64,000 nucleotides of DNA from Gautieria morchelliformis (taxonomy: Eukaryota > Basidiomycota > Agaricomycetes > Gomphales > Gomphaceae), in contig WHVA01000053.1 in NCBI GenBank assembly GCA_015179125.1, positions 124,001 to 188,000 on the forward strand. Reading direction: 5' to 3'. The notes below the pieces were generated by a model. The model was given only the letters and a program-made list of their open reading frames with translations, was not told the DNA's origin and ran no database searches. The stretch's first letter is position 1. Every line of letters starts with the position of its first letter. A program made the translations under genes and the position numbers. Shown piece by piece: positions 1-9,597 of this stretch.

Positions 1-411
1 CCACCCAGCCTTCAAAAGTGTAGGGGGTTCCACAGGGGGGGTTCCATCGTTGAGGAAGACAGGGTCGCCGACGTAGTACGTGTTCTCTCGTCTGTGTCGG
101 GGTCTGAGGAATGCGAGTGCAGGGCAAGTGGGCGCCTGACTCTCCGCTGGTGTGAGGTCCTCAGAGCTGACGGACCACTTTGAAGACCATGCGACGTCGA
201 GATCACAGCAGTCAAGCATCCTTTGTAGCTTGGCTTCACTGGCTGCTCTGGATGACGAGAAGCCGGAGAAGTGCAGGAGAGTGGGATCGACACGTGACAT
301 GTTTGGCAGGTCAGAGAGGTTTTGGGTGAAGCTGGGGAGGGCAACAAGCTCAATGGCGGGCGAGGACAGGGTTGATGGATGTGGTGGGGTCGATGCAGTG
401 GAAGTGAGCGG
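1..411 (-). CDS. Open frame running off the left edge, function unknown
   Basis: Reading leftward from a stop at 412-414, this frame stays open for 137 codons to the window edge, so its end is not visible. The first Met is near 300. It starts Ser/Pro-rich and then becomes more protein-like (for example LLHFSGFSSSRAASEAKLQR). I recognise no domain. It lies on the same strand as element A, downstream of A's chromodomain ORF. It could be an extra 3' ORF of A or an exon of whatever A adjoins. A second frame (12-353) is also open, so the coding frame is uncertain. Confidence 0.25.
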
Positions 412-475
412 TCACAGGTGGAGAGGGGATATATAGCTTATCGGAATGAATTGGTTAGGCGGAGGCCGATATCGC

Positions 476-976
476 TTATCTTTGGGGTTCTGGACCCTTG
501 ACATCATAAGTAGAAGCCCTGCCTGCTGTCCAGTCGAAGAGAGTTTGCCTGGAAGGTTCTGTGAAGTTCTGAAATCTCTGGAAGGGGAGGGACATATATG
601 TGGCTGCTGAGATACGCTGAGGTGCCTCTGGGTTCTGCCGGTGAAATTCTTTAACGAGTCGCTTTGCCCCAGAGACATCTTTCGCTGGTAGCCAGAGATC
701 GTCGGCAGCTCCATAGCCCTTCCAGCGCACGAGATACTCCAACCTTCCACGGAACATCCTGCTGTCTAGAATCCTTTCAACTTCATATTCTTCGGCTCCA
801 TCCCGTATGACAGGGGGGGGTGGTGGAGGGGCATGACGTTCAAGGATTGGGTCATCTTCATATGGCCGAAGCAGGACGACAGAGAACACTGGATGTGTGC
901 GACCAAAGGATGTAGGAAGATTTAGACCATAGGCATTTCGTGAGACCACCTTATTAACAGTGTAGGGCCTAGCCAC
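476..976 (-). pseudogene. Element A pol C-terminus with chromodomain (frameshifted from pol)
   Basis: This frame carries the end of the integrase C-terminal domain and then a chromodomain (EYEVERILDSRMFRGRLEYL, then VRWKGYG). It overlaps the main pol ORF at 922-976. The upstream frame ends in nonsense after DHKWLGP, while this frame continues PYTVNKVVSRNAYG, so one base has been lost near 965. In related elements the chromodomain is fused to integrase and is thought to bind modified histones and steer insertion. No initiator of its own is expected; the Met at 976 is fortuitous. Confidence 0.85.
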
Positions 977-3798
977 TTGTGGTCTAGCTTCTTCATTGGG
1001 CGAGTGGTTGTGATGTTTTGTGCATTGAGCCAGACCTTGTCACCAAGCTTATAAACTGGGGCTGCTTTATGGTGCACGTCATAGAAGTGTGCCATGTCCT
1101 CTGCTGCCTTGGACAGGGCCGAACGAGCTTCTCTTGTGGCCGCTTCCATCCGTGTTGTGAACTCATCCAGGGCCTCGAGTCGAGTTTCCCGGACTGGTTC
1201 CAGTCCCAGCCTTGGATGTTGGCCACTGTCCAACATGAAGGGTGTAGTCTGGGTTGAGGCATGGATTCGGTTGTTATAGGCAAACTCGGCCAAGGATATC
1301 CATTCAAACCAATCATCCTGACGTTGGTTGACGAATAGTCGAAGGTATTGCTCAATCTCCTGATTAACCCTTTCAGTCTGTCCATCAGTTTGGGGGTGAT
1401 AAGCAGTAGAGGCAGCGACTTTGACACCAAGAAGTTTGTTCAGTTCACGCATGAACTGGGAGATGAACTGTGTGCCTCGATCACTGATGATTTCTTCAGG
1501 GAGCCCATGAAGTTTCCAAACATGATCATGGAAGAGTTGGGCAACTCCCACCGAAGTTACATCTGAAGTGGTGGGAATGACATGTGCACGCTTTGAGAGG
1601 CGATCGACGACAACAAGGAGAGCATTATAGCCATGACTGGTAGGCAGTTCTACGATCAAGTCAACAGACATAACCTGCCATCTACGGTCTGGGATACGGT
1701 TTGGTAGAAGCTTGCCAATGGGAGAAGCAGGGAAGGTTTTTGTCCGGTTGCACAGGTCACAGGCCTTCACATATTTTGCAATGTAACGTCCCATCCCAGG
1801 CCACCAGTAACTCCGAGCAACTAGTTCAGTGGTTCTCCAACGACCAGGGTGACCGGTGAGAGGCATGTCATGGTGCGCTTTCACTATGTCATGTCGTAGT
1901 TTTGCATCAAGCGGCACATACACTTTGTTGTGATAGAGGACAAGCCCATCCTGTTCAGACCACTCTTCTCCTCGTAAATTTCCAGAGGAGCCCAGTTCTT
2001 TGAGAGCCTTGACAACCTTTTCATCCTGGTCTACACAGTTCCTTACTCGATTGAGGAAAGCATCACCTTCACCTGGGACTAACTGCGCACCAGCCTCTGG
2101 AGGATTCGCCTTGATGTGGAACAAGTCAGGGGTAAGTAAGACTTGATTTTGGTTGTCTTCTGCCCCCCGCTTATGATCCACGTGTCGTGAGAGTGCATCA
2201 GGCTTGGCTGAATGACGACCAGGACGATGGATCAGCTCAAAATCAAAGCGAGAGAGGTAGAGTGACCAGCATGCTTGACGACGGTTCAGGTTTTGTGCAG
2301 TGCGGAAGTAGGTGAGATTCTGATGGTCATTGAGAATCTCAATCTTGTGCTTTGTTCCCTCTAAGATGTGGCGCCATTCCTCTAATCCCCGAATCACAGA
2401 AAGAAGCTCCTTGTCATGGATGGCATAGTTGCGTTCAGCATCATTGAGGCTTTTGGAGACAAACCCCACAGGCCGCCATTTGCCATCATCACATAGCTGG
2501 GACAGTACTGCTCCTGTGGCATAGGCTGAAGCATCTGTTTCAAGATGGAAGTGTTTGTCTTGATCAGGGAGGACAAGGATCGGTGTTGAGGTGATGAGGA
2601 GTTTGAGCTTGTCGAAGGACATTTGCTCTGGGCCATTTGGATCCCAAGACCATTGGGCATCCTGTTTTGTCAACTGGTTGAGGGGCTTTGCAATGTGTGA
2701 GAAGTCTTCCACAAATCTACGGTAGAAGTTGATGAAACCAAGGAATGATTTGACTTCAGTGACGTTACGTGGTATTGGCCAGTCCCGCACCCCTGCAACC
2801 TTGACTGGGTCCATGGCAACCTGTCCTTGAGAGAGGATGAGGCCGAGATACTCCACCTCTAGTTGCTCAAATAGGCATTTTTCAGGTTTGAGGTACAGGT
2901 TGTTGGCCCGGAGGATTTCAAGGACACGTCGTACAATCCTACGATGTTCTTCAAGCGACTCTGTGAAGATGAGAATGTCGTCCATGAACACCACCACAAC
3001 CCCTTCATCGATGAGACTCTTGAAGATGTCATTCATCATTGTCTGGAAGGTTGCTGGGCTGTTCGTGAGTCCAAAGAACATGACTAGAGGTTCATACAGG
3101 CCCCTATTTGTCCGAAAGGCTGCCTTCCACTCATCTCCCTCTTTTATGCGTACATTATTATATCCCCAGTGAATATCAAGCTTTGTGAAGTATTTAGCCC
3201 TTCCAGCAGCAATCTTATTCATGATGTCTGGGACAAGGGGCAAAGGATAGGCATTCTTGATTGTTATATCATTGAGCTTCCGGTAGTCTTGCACAAATCT
3301 AAGACTGCTGTCCTTTTTCTTCACAAAGAAGACTGGAGATGCCATAGGTGACTTGGAAGGACGGATACGATGGCTCTTCAGGTTCTCCTCAAGGAAGTTA
3401 TCCAGTTCCCTTTGCTCAACCGGTGACATTGGGTAAACCTTTGTGCTGAAGGGTTGTGCACCTGGAGTGAGCTCAATTGCATGGTCCCAGGGCTTTCGAG
3501 GAGGCAGTTGGTCAAATGACTCCTTAGAAAACACATCCTTGAACTCCTGGTATGGTTTGGGGACAAGGTCCTCGAAGGATCTGACTGGTGCAGACTTGCT
3601 GGCCCGTTCAGCAAGCTGTTGGGAGACAGTCCAGCCTGCGCCAATCATTTCAGGACTCTCATTCACAAAGATGACAAAGGTCCTGTCTCCTTCCTCAAGC
3701 AGGGAGCGGGTGTGCTGTATGGGAACCTCCTCTTGATCTACACTCTCTTCTGGAACAGTTTCGACTGTGGGCCCTCTGACAACAGGTCTGCCCCACAT
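922..3798 (-). CDS. Element A pol: reverse transcriptase, RNase H, integrase
   Basis: A 958-codon open frame. The reverse transcriptase spans about residues 100-330 with the catalytic box VVFMDDILIF near 270 (FMDD in place of the usual YMDD/YLDD). RNase H starts near FHLETDASAYATGAVLSQ and has LNDHQNL where TDHKNL is usual, so the catalytic Asp is kept. An HHCC zinc region (GHPGRW...CDLCNRTK) precedes the integrase core, whose residues fall at about D713 (SVDLIVEL), D773 (SDRGTQF) and E809 (QTERVNQE). The last two are 36 apart, matching D-D-35-E. The frame then shifts into the chromodomain segment. It overlaps the protease ORF by 61 bases in another frame. Confidence 0.9.
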   Translation of the reverse strand: MWGRPVVRGPTVETVPEESVDQEEVPIQHTRSLLEEGDRTFVIFVNESPEMIGAGWTVSQQLAERASKSAPVRSFEDLVPKPYQEFKDVFSKESFDQLPPRKPWDHAIELTPGAQPFSTKVYPMSPVEQRELDNFLEENLKSHRIRPSKSPMASPVFFVKKKDSSLRFVQDYRKLNDITIKNAYPLPLVPDIMNKIAAGRAKYFTKLDIHWGYNNVRIKEGDEWKAAFRTNRGLYEPLVMFFGLTNSPATFQTMMNDIFKSLIDEGVVVVFMDDILIFTESLEEHRRIVRRVLEILRANNLYLKPEKCLFEQLEVEYLGLILSQGQVAMDPVKVAGVRDWPIPRNVTEVKSFLGFINFYRRFVEDFSHIAKPLNQLTKQDAQWSWDPNGPEQMSFDKLKLLITSTPILVLPDQDKHFHLETDASAYATGAVLSQLCDDGKWRPVGFVSKSLNDAERNYAIHDKELLSVIRGLEEWRHILEGTKHKIEILNDHQNLTYFRTAQNLNRRQACWSLYLSRFDFELIHRPGRHSAKPDALSRHVDHKRGAEDNQNQVLLTPDLFHIKANPPEAGAQLVPGEGDAFLNRVRNCVDQDEKVVKALKELGSSGNLRGEEWSEQDGLVLYHNKVYVPLDAKLRHDIVKAHHDMPLTGHPGRWRTTELVARSYWWPGMGRYIAKYVKACDLCNRTKTFPASPIGKLLPNRIPDRRWQVMSVDLIVELPTSHGYNALLVVVDRLSKRAHVIPTTSDVTSVGVAQLFHDHVWKLHGLPEEIISDRGTQFISQFMRELNKLLGVKVAASTAYHPQTDGQTERVNQEIEQYLRLFVNQRQDDWFEWISLAEFAYNNRIHASTQTTPFMLDSGQHPRLGLEPVRETRLEALDEFTTRMEAATREARSALSKAAEDMAHFYDVHHKAAPVYKLGDKVWLNAQNITTTRPMKKLDHKWLGPTLLIRWSHEMPMV

Positions 3799-4373
3799 GA
3801 CTTGGGACAGCGTGTCATCTTCACATCTCCTGTATGCCAGTCAACTTCTGGGTTGTGTTCAACAAGCCATGTGTGACCAAGAATGATGGCAAGTCGTCCA
3901 AGGCTCGTGACGGAGAATGTGGCACGTTCCGTATGATCCCCAAAGGTGCAAATGAGGTCAACTTCTTCCTTGATTGAGCCAGCCTCATTTGGGGTACCAT
4001 CAATATTGTAGACGGGGATGGCACGGGGTAGGGGACGGGTCTGAAGTCTGTGTTCCCTTACAAACTCCACATCGATGAACATCCCTGTAGCACCACTGTC
4101 AAGGAGGGAGTCAATTGCAAGTGGATGCCCTGTGTCAACGGAGTGGACCTTGAGAGGTACTTTGGTGCATCGCCGGAGGTCAGCAGTACGGACATATAGA
4201 GGGACTGGAAGGTTTGCATTAGCAACTGGAGCGATGGGTTGGGTTTTTGGCATGGCTGGTTTGGTTTCAGTTTGATCAGGGATAGGAGAAGGATGCATCA
4301 TATCGCCTGTGATCCCTATTGTACATGTTTCGAGAACTGAAAACCGATTCGTCGAGCGGGGCATGTCTTTCAC
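3738..4373 (-). CDS. Element A aspartic protease segment
   Basis: Retropepsin-like segment with the active-site box LLDSGATGMFID, followed by IPVYNIDGTPNEAGS and a second conserved stretch (IILGHTWLVEHNPEVDWH) typical of fungal gypsy proteases. In the intact polyprotein it would cleave gag-pol. It sits between the gag zinc knuckle and reverse transcriptase, and meets pol in a different frame at 3738-3798. I cannot tell from sequence whether that is a programmed frameshift or damage. Confidence 0.85.
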   Translation of the reverse strand: MKDMPRSTNRFSVLETCTIGITGDMMHPSPIPDQTETKPAMPKTQPIAPVANANLPVPLYVRTADLRRCTKVPLKVHSVDTGHPLAIDSLLDSGATGMFIDVEFVREHRLQTRPLPRAIPVYNIDGTPNEAGSIKEEVDLICTFGDHTERATFSVTSLGRLAIILGHTWLVEHNPEVDWHTGDVKMTRCPKSCGADLLSEGPQSKLFQKRV

Positions 4374-4384
4374 CGCTGACTGGC

Positions 4385-5491
4385 CTAAAAACCCTTTCCT
4401 TCATCTTGGACAGGGGCTTCCACCCTTCTGTTTGCGTTCCTCCATCGCCGCTGCCACAGATTTAGAGACAATTGCTGCAATGTCCGCCTTCGTGAGGTTT
4501 GCGTGGATTCGTGGCTTGCGAGGTTCAGGACAGTCTGGTGAAATGTGACCAGGTCACTTACAGTTGTAGCAGGTCCGTGTTTCGGTGCGGCGGCGGGATG
4601 AGTCAATGTCCATAGGTGTCGCATTACTGGGTGGTGCTGTGACAACAGGAGCCGTAGCAGGAGTGTGGAGTGGACGGGCAGGAGGAGGGCGATTAGGGAC
4701 ATGAGGTGTCTGTGCCTTCCTGACCTCTAACAGACGGCGATGATTGCGGTCAATCTGACAGGCTGCTTCCTTCCAGGCTTTGAGGTTGGATGGAAGAAAG
4801 GGCTGGGCGTGGATCTTATCAAGGATACCTGCTGGAAGGCCACGAGCATAGGCATCCTCGAGTGCCTCATCATTAAAGCCTGTCCTGCCTGCCAGGATCT
4901 CAAATTGAGCCGTGTATTCATCTGCCGACATTCCTGACGCCATCCTAAGGTCATGCAGTTTAGTGCAAGCCGTTCTGGCACGATCTGGGTCACCAAAGGC
5001 CTCCTCCACACGTTTAATGAACCCCTCCAGAGTGGATATAGAGGAGGTGCCATCAATGACAGCCTGTGTCTCGTTGTGTGCCCATATCTCCGCAGAGCCT
5101 CCTGTCATGAAGGAAAGAGCATATAGGATCTTTGTGTGCTCATCTGGGAAGGATGCCGGCTGGACAGCGATGGACAATCTGATAGACCTGATAAACCCTT
5201 CAGTCTCTGCACGGTCTCCATTGAACTTCTCCGGTTCCGCTGCTTTGATAGAGCGAGTAGATGGAGGGACATGTGAGGTACTGAGGGCGCCAGGGCTTGA
5301 GCAGCAGCAACAGCAGCGTTGGCGGCAGCATTGGCTAAGTGGTCGTGAATGTTAACAATCTGACTGTGCAGTTCCTGATTCTGCAGTTGAAGTTGCTGCA
5401 GCTGCTGTGCTTGGCTGGAAAGGAGGCCTCGAAGAAATGGCCCATGGTCACCCAGGGAGTCCCAGTATGCGTCTGGGAGTTGGTCTGCCAT
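4385..5491 (-). pseudogene. Element A gag (frameshift and stop)
   Basis: Gag most likely starts at the Met at 5491 (MADQLPDAYWDSLGDHG), just after the leader. The N-terminus has a Gln-rich coiled-coil stretch. Near 5285 the frame changes, and the capsid-like part continues as EKFNGDR...ILYALSFMTGGSAEIW...AFGDPDRARTA. A CCHC zinc knuckle follows (CYNC, His, Cys spaced CX2CX4HX4C) but is broken by an in-frame TGA at its fifth position, plausibly from CGA. Two lesions therefore separate capsid from the protease. Confidence 0.8.
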
Positions 5492-5538
5492 AGGCTGAGA
5501 TGAAGGCTGGTTAAGAAAAGTGTGTGGGGTCGTCCTAT

Positions 5539-5551
5539 GAGCTTGATCTTC
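5539..5551 (-). other. Element A primer-binding site, self-priming type
   Basis: Immediately inside the 5' LTR, AGATCAAGCT (minus strand, plus positions 5540-5549) is the exact complement of AGCTTGATCT in the LTR (5710-5719). That copy starts about 29 bases after a TATAAG box at 5748-5753, about where the RNA should begin. This is the geometry of Tf1-type self-priming. There is no obvious tRNA 3'-end match. Confidence 0.6.
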
Positions 5552-5946
5552 TGTGAGGGCAACACTAATGACGAAGCCACAACCAAAGATACTCAAGGAG
5601 ATAAGAGCCGATACTAGGACAATGACCAACTGTGTAGTGGGTATCCTCAGTTTATAACTCTACCAACGATAGATACATGGGGACTTGCCTGTGTAGTGGG
5701 TATCCTCAGAGATCAAGCTGAGGAAACGCCACCACACGGGCTACAGTCTTATAGCGCTGGCAAGGCTTACATAATAGGGGAGACGGAAACTTGTAGAAGG
5801 TTACGGAAGGTGATGGAATGTGACATGTGACAGAGTGTGACAGAAGGTGACGGAATGTGACGGAAGCTTATGGAAACTGACGGAAGGTAACAGAAACTCA
5901 TGGAAGGAAATAGAAACTTGTGGAAGGAAATGCGTGAACCCTGACA
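5552..5946 (-). repeat. Element A 5' LTR
   Basis: 395 bp, starting TGTCAGGGTTCACGC (at 5946) and ending TTGCCCTCACA (at 5552), which matches the ends of the D and E LTRs. It carries a TATAAG box (5748-5753) and an array of short imperfect repeats around TTCCGTCAC. A 21-bp direct repeat (5630-5650 and 5689-5709) also lies inside. Confidence 0.75.
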
Positions 5947-6817
5947 CCTGACCCTGAAGGACCCGTTTTAATTTCAACCGACAGTTTGGCACCCGTCGGC
6001 TTCATTGGTGTTGACCTCGGCATCTTTGCCGCCGGTACCTCGGTCCCGGCCCCGACCCTACGCTTCCGTTTGCCCTTGGTAAAGCTGCAGTGGACCTTGC
6101 GCGCATTACAATCTCGGCACGCCATGTTGGTCCCCTGTATGCAAGGGACTCTTCGCCGGTCGCAGTTGTCGCAAGGGAACTCCTAAATCACAAGTCAGCA
6201 GCCGAACCGAGCCATGACGGAAGACTCACTTCTTCCTCTTCCGACTCCTCCTCCGTCACTTTCCGTTTCTTCGCCCCCGTTGCCTTTGGCTTTGGATTCG
6301 CTTGATTCCGCTCCCGAGCTTGCATTGACATCAAGATGCGTGCCTTCGCGGCAGCTGAATCCACCACCACTAACTCGGGTGATGGTATCCGAATCTCTTG
6401 GCTGACTGAGGCTTGTCGCTCCCGGAACTCCTTAATCATATCGTCAAGACGTTGCCTTAGACGAGCATGGGTAGCTACCTCGGCTTTCCTAGCCTCCTCC
6501 TCTCGGGCCTTCTTCTCGGCCTCCCGAGCCTCTTCTTCGGCTTCCCGGGTCCTCCTCGCTTCTTCCTCGGCTTCTTGCGCCTTACGCTCCTCCTCGGCTT
6601 TCGCCTTGCGTAGCTGCTCCCTTTCCTCCTCGGCTTCTTTCGCTTTCCGGGCATCGTCCTCCCTCCTCTTTTTTTCCGCCGCATCCTTGCGCTCCTGGGC
6701 GAGGCGACGCTTCTCCTTCAGTTCCTCCCTCTTCCTCTCTGCCTCTCGTTCCTCGCGCTCAAGCTCTGCGTCGAGTTCCTCGATTGTAGGCTCTTGGGCG
6801 TCTTGGATGTCTGACAT
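5947..6817 (-). pseudogene. Coiled-coil protein with Zn2Cys6-type zinc cluster, copy 1 (cut by element A)
   Basis: Starts at Met 6817 (MSDIQDAQEPTIEELDAELE). Exon 1 (6230-6817, 196 codons) is a long Glu/Arg/Lys/Ala coiled coil followed by a conserved block (IRIPSPELVVVDSAAAKARI) and an acidic tail. A 47-nt intron (6183-6229, GTGAGT...CTGAC...TTTAG) precedes exon 2, which begins EFPCDNCDRRRVPC and continues to CRDCNARKVHC. The six cysteines follow CX2CX6CX7CX2CX6C, the fungal Zn2Cys6 (Gal4-type) pattern, then a basic KGKRKRR stretch. The frame is clean until the LTR of element A interrupts it at 5946. DNA binding is inferred from the cysteine pattern only. A related copy lies at 45099-46437. 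Confidence 0.75.
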
Positions 6818-6934
6818 GGGGATTTTTGATGGTGATGGGAGGAAGCAGAAAAAGAGACGCGAAACAAAGCTTATGTAATACCCCCGTCCCGGCAATCTCC
6901 AGGATCTCACTTATGGCCTCATGGGTTCGGCCAT

Positions 6935-6947
6935 AAGGGGTAGGTAC
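6935..6947 (+). other. Candidate polypurine tract before LTR G
   Basis: AAGGGGTAGG directly precedes the TG of LTR G in the plus direction, where a plus-strand retroelement would have its second-strand primer. If correct, the minus-strand zinc-cluster gene lies inside a plus-strand element, between its pol and 3' LTR. The rest of 6818-6947 holds the 5' leader of that gene and nothing else recognised. Confidence 0.35.
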
Positions 6948-7422
6948 TGTTAAGACCCGTTCCCGAGTCTGGACCTGAGGCCTCGGCCTTGGTTCTCGCT
7001 CGGGAACCTTCGGGCTTAACTTGGGTTCCCTATCGGTTCATCATTCACCCTGATCCCCTTTCCTAGATAGTCCTGCTCCATTTCTGATGATCGTCCGTCA
7101 ACCCTGCTTCCTGCTCGATACGGGCATTGATGCCCTCTTTCCGTTCCTTGCAAAGTAGTATATAAACCCCCCATCATGTACGCTAATTCCTCAGTTCTGA
7201 TATCGACTTAGATTCCTCGTATCTTCCACTCCTCTGTCTGATCCTCGTTTCTGAACCTCGGCTTCCAGCCGAACCCGTCCCCGAATCCGTTTCCTGAAAT
7301 TAGGGCGGAACACTGTAGTGGGTGCAACCTACGAAGTTGAAGCCAAGCCCTCTGTCCCGCACTTTGGTTATCCTCGGCTTGGCCCTCGGGTTGAGTCTTA
7401 AGTACGACTTACGTTCTTAACA
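6948..7422 (+). repeat. LTR G
   Basis: 475 bp with terminal inverted repeat TGTTAAGA...TCTTAACA (one base apart at the join). A TATATAAA box near 7160 sets the plus orientation. Near the 3' end (7318-7344) it has the motif GGTGCAACCTAC followed by AAGTTGAAGCC, shared with the J LTRs. No matching 5-bp target duplication is visible (GGTAC against ACAGG), so it may be one end of a larger element rather than a clean solo LTR. Confidence 0.7.
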
Positions 7423-9597
7423 ACAGGATAAGAGGGCTGCCCGAACGGAGCTCGCCCTATCTACAGTCGTAGGGGGTTGGTTGTAACTGTCATATATATG
7501 TATATATAACTTAGCTCATCTATATTTCATAAAATATATCACAATTGAGGCAGTTGCCAGCACCTGTAAGGCATGCTTAATCCTAGCCCCAAAGTTCTTT
7601 CTCACAGTCTGCAGCTCCCACAGGAAACGGTGTATACCCCATTGTCTAAACATCAATAGTTACATATCTTTGTACTATACATGCATATTATTTTAAATAT
7701 ACCTTCTAATCAGATCTCTCAACCATATATAATAATATAGTACAGGTATTGTGCATACTTGCTTCTATATTCTGTGATTGTACATCTAACATGTTTCATA
7801 TATACTTCTAACATGTACTCATATGGTCCATACTTGCTTCTATATTCTGTGATTGTACATCTAACATGTTTCATGTATACTTTTACAGCGCTTTGCAGTA
7901 CATAAGGCAGGTGCTGATTTTGCGCGTGTTTTAGCTGCAAGACTTAAAACAACGATAACTCAGGTAATACTGCTCTGATTGGTCCAAAATTTTGTATATA
8001 GCTTTATGTGTATCATAGGCAGGGCACAGAGTAATACCCTCACTAAAATTCAAGCAATTTGAAAATCCCAAATTTGGTGTGAATTTCAAAGTGGATGAAT
8101 TTGCTGGATATTATTGCTCTGTGCCCTGCATATGATCTACATAAAGCTATATACAAAATTTCGAAGCAATCAGAGCAGTATTCCCTGAGTTATCGCTGTT
8201 TTAAGTCTTGTAGCTAAAGCACGTGCAAAATCAGCGCCTGCCTTATGTACTGCAAAGCGCTGTAATATATAGTCATCCACATCCTCTCTGAAATTGCTCT
8301 GTTATATCAATACACACCATGCTTTAGCACATACAACCATATTTTTAAAATATCAGAACATTCAAAAAAATTTAGGATGTCCACAATATACAAGTTGCTC
8401 AAAATGATGGACTATAAATTCAGTTAGGGTTGATATTTTAAAAGATATCTAATATATCCTAGAAGAATGTACATTGTTGTCAATGTGAACATCCTCCGTA
8501 GTGAAATAGCCCATGGCACTTGACGATGTAACGTGCAAGGTGTTACGGAAGGGTTGTCTAAGTAGCGACAATCCCTTCGCTGGTGAAGGTGCTCCTTCGG
8601 AGCCCTTCGCCGACAGCATAGAAAATAGTTCGAAGGCTAAGGTAATGAAGATGAAGTATGAGAACTCACCAGTGATGCCTAAGTCCTCTTCTGGTCGAAG
8701 ATAGAAATCTCCCGGAGAAGGCTCAAGACGATGATCACAGCGAGGTCAAGTTTGCACAAGATGGACGACGTATGATAATTGAACTGAGGAATATACATGC
8801 GAATGTAAACTACTTATATCGAATGCTCGTAAGGTATCAGCGAATAAGAAAGAGGCTGTCACGAGTCAGGGTTGGATAGGGGTGCATAGTCATGATACAA
8901 CATAGATGAAATAAACATACAATAGAGTGGGAGAAGAGGGCGAACATGAAACGATGGAGAGTAAAGGTGGCGAAGGCACCTATGTACGAAACCATGTCTT
9001 GGGACCTGCATATACACCACCCTGCACTGAGTCTTTGTTTACTGGGTTGATCCCACACGACCTACGGGTCGGACATCCCGCGAACACATCCTGCTCATAT
9101 GAACACCTAAAGGGGTTGGATCGAGAAGCTGATGGAGCCAGTGATGAGCCATCATGCCGGGTAGGGGATGTCGATTGTGTTGTGATGGTGTGCCTGCTGG
9201 CGAATGATGTGAGCAGCGAATGGTTGTTCGGAGAAATGTGGCAAAGGGCAAAATAGAATGATCATCGAAGAGATGTGGCCCAGGGGGAGGGTGAAGCCAG
9301 GTGAACATAAAGGAGGACTGGGAAAACGGATAATAGGGATGACTGGATATAGGAAATAAATGCGTTGCACCATCCGATCAGAGGAGCATCTGACGGGGTG
9401 CGAGCCAGGGAGGTGAGGGGACCCGCGGTAGACAATTGAGTCGGGGAGGAGGTGTTGATCGAGTCCAGGTAGCGCTGTTACGTGCGAGTGATGTGAAAGC
9501 AAATAATTGTTCGGCGCGTTCGGTGAGGAGTGAACGGTGAGAACGTAAAAGTGGGGTGTCGAAGTTACTGGGTATACAAAATAGACAGGTCATGACA
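7423..9597 (-). repeat. Long LTR F1 (interrupted, 3' end missing)
   Basis: Minus-strand copy of a ~1.27-kb LTR family also seen at 32329-33602 and 42714-44385. Its 5' end is at 9597 (near TGTCATGACC). The terminal ~125 bases at the other end are missing where LTR G abuts. It is split at 7468-8501 by element N. As in the other copies, the first ~240 bases are repeated in tandem. It sits inside the LTR of B3. No coding potential is supported. Confidence 0.75.
7473..8496. mobile_element. Element N: 1-kb non-autonomous foldback element
   Basis: 1024 bp flanked by a perfect 5-bp duplication CGTAG (7468-7472 and 8497-8501). Comparison with F2 shows the uninterrupted target, so the boundaries are secure. 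Inside are two inverted arms of about 155 bases (about 7884-8036 and 8110-8269, roughly 90% identical by eye) separated by about 73 bases. A ~57-bp direct repeat lies at about 7754-7808 and 7830-7884. The ends (GGGGTTGGTTG and, reversed, GAGGATGTTCA) are only weakly alike. It is AT-rich with no ORF. Superfamily not assigned. Confidence 0.7.

Larger units (their letters stand above)
476..5946 (-). mobile_element. Element A: chromodomain Ty3/gypsy LTR retrotransposon
   Basis: Read right to left: 5' LTR (5552-5946), self-complementary primer site (5539-5551), gag with zinc knuckle, aspartic protease, reverse transcriptase, RNase H, integrase and chromodomain. This is the standard gypsy/chromovirus order. 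Its LTR cuts the Zn2Cys6 gene at 5946/5947, so A inserted into that gene. No 3' LTR could be matched. Either the left end is truncated near 503, where a weak TGTCAAGGG occurs, or the 3' LTR lies beyond the window. Three breaks (gag frameshift near 5285, TGA in the zinc knuckle, frameshift near 965) make it non-autonomous as it stands. Confidence 0.9.

Noticed and set aside
491-503. TGTCAAGGG (minus) as the 3' LTR start of element A
   Set aside because: Only nine bases resemble the 5' LTR; following bases do not align and no good polypurine tract precedes it.
6336-6878. Plus-strand 180-codon Ser-rich ORF
   Set aside because: It is the reverse of the Glu/Lys/Arg coiled-coil exon; Ser/Leu richness is the expected antisense artefact.
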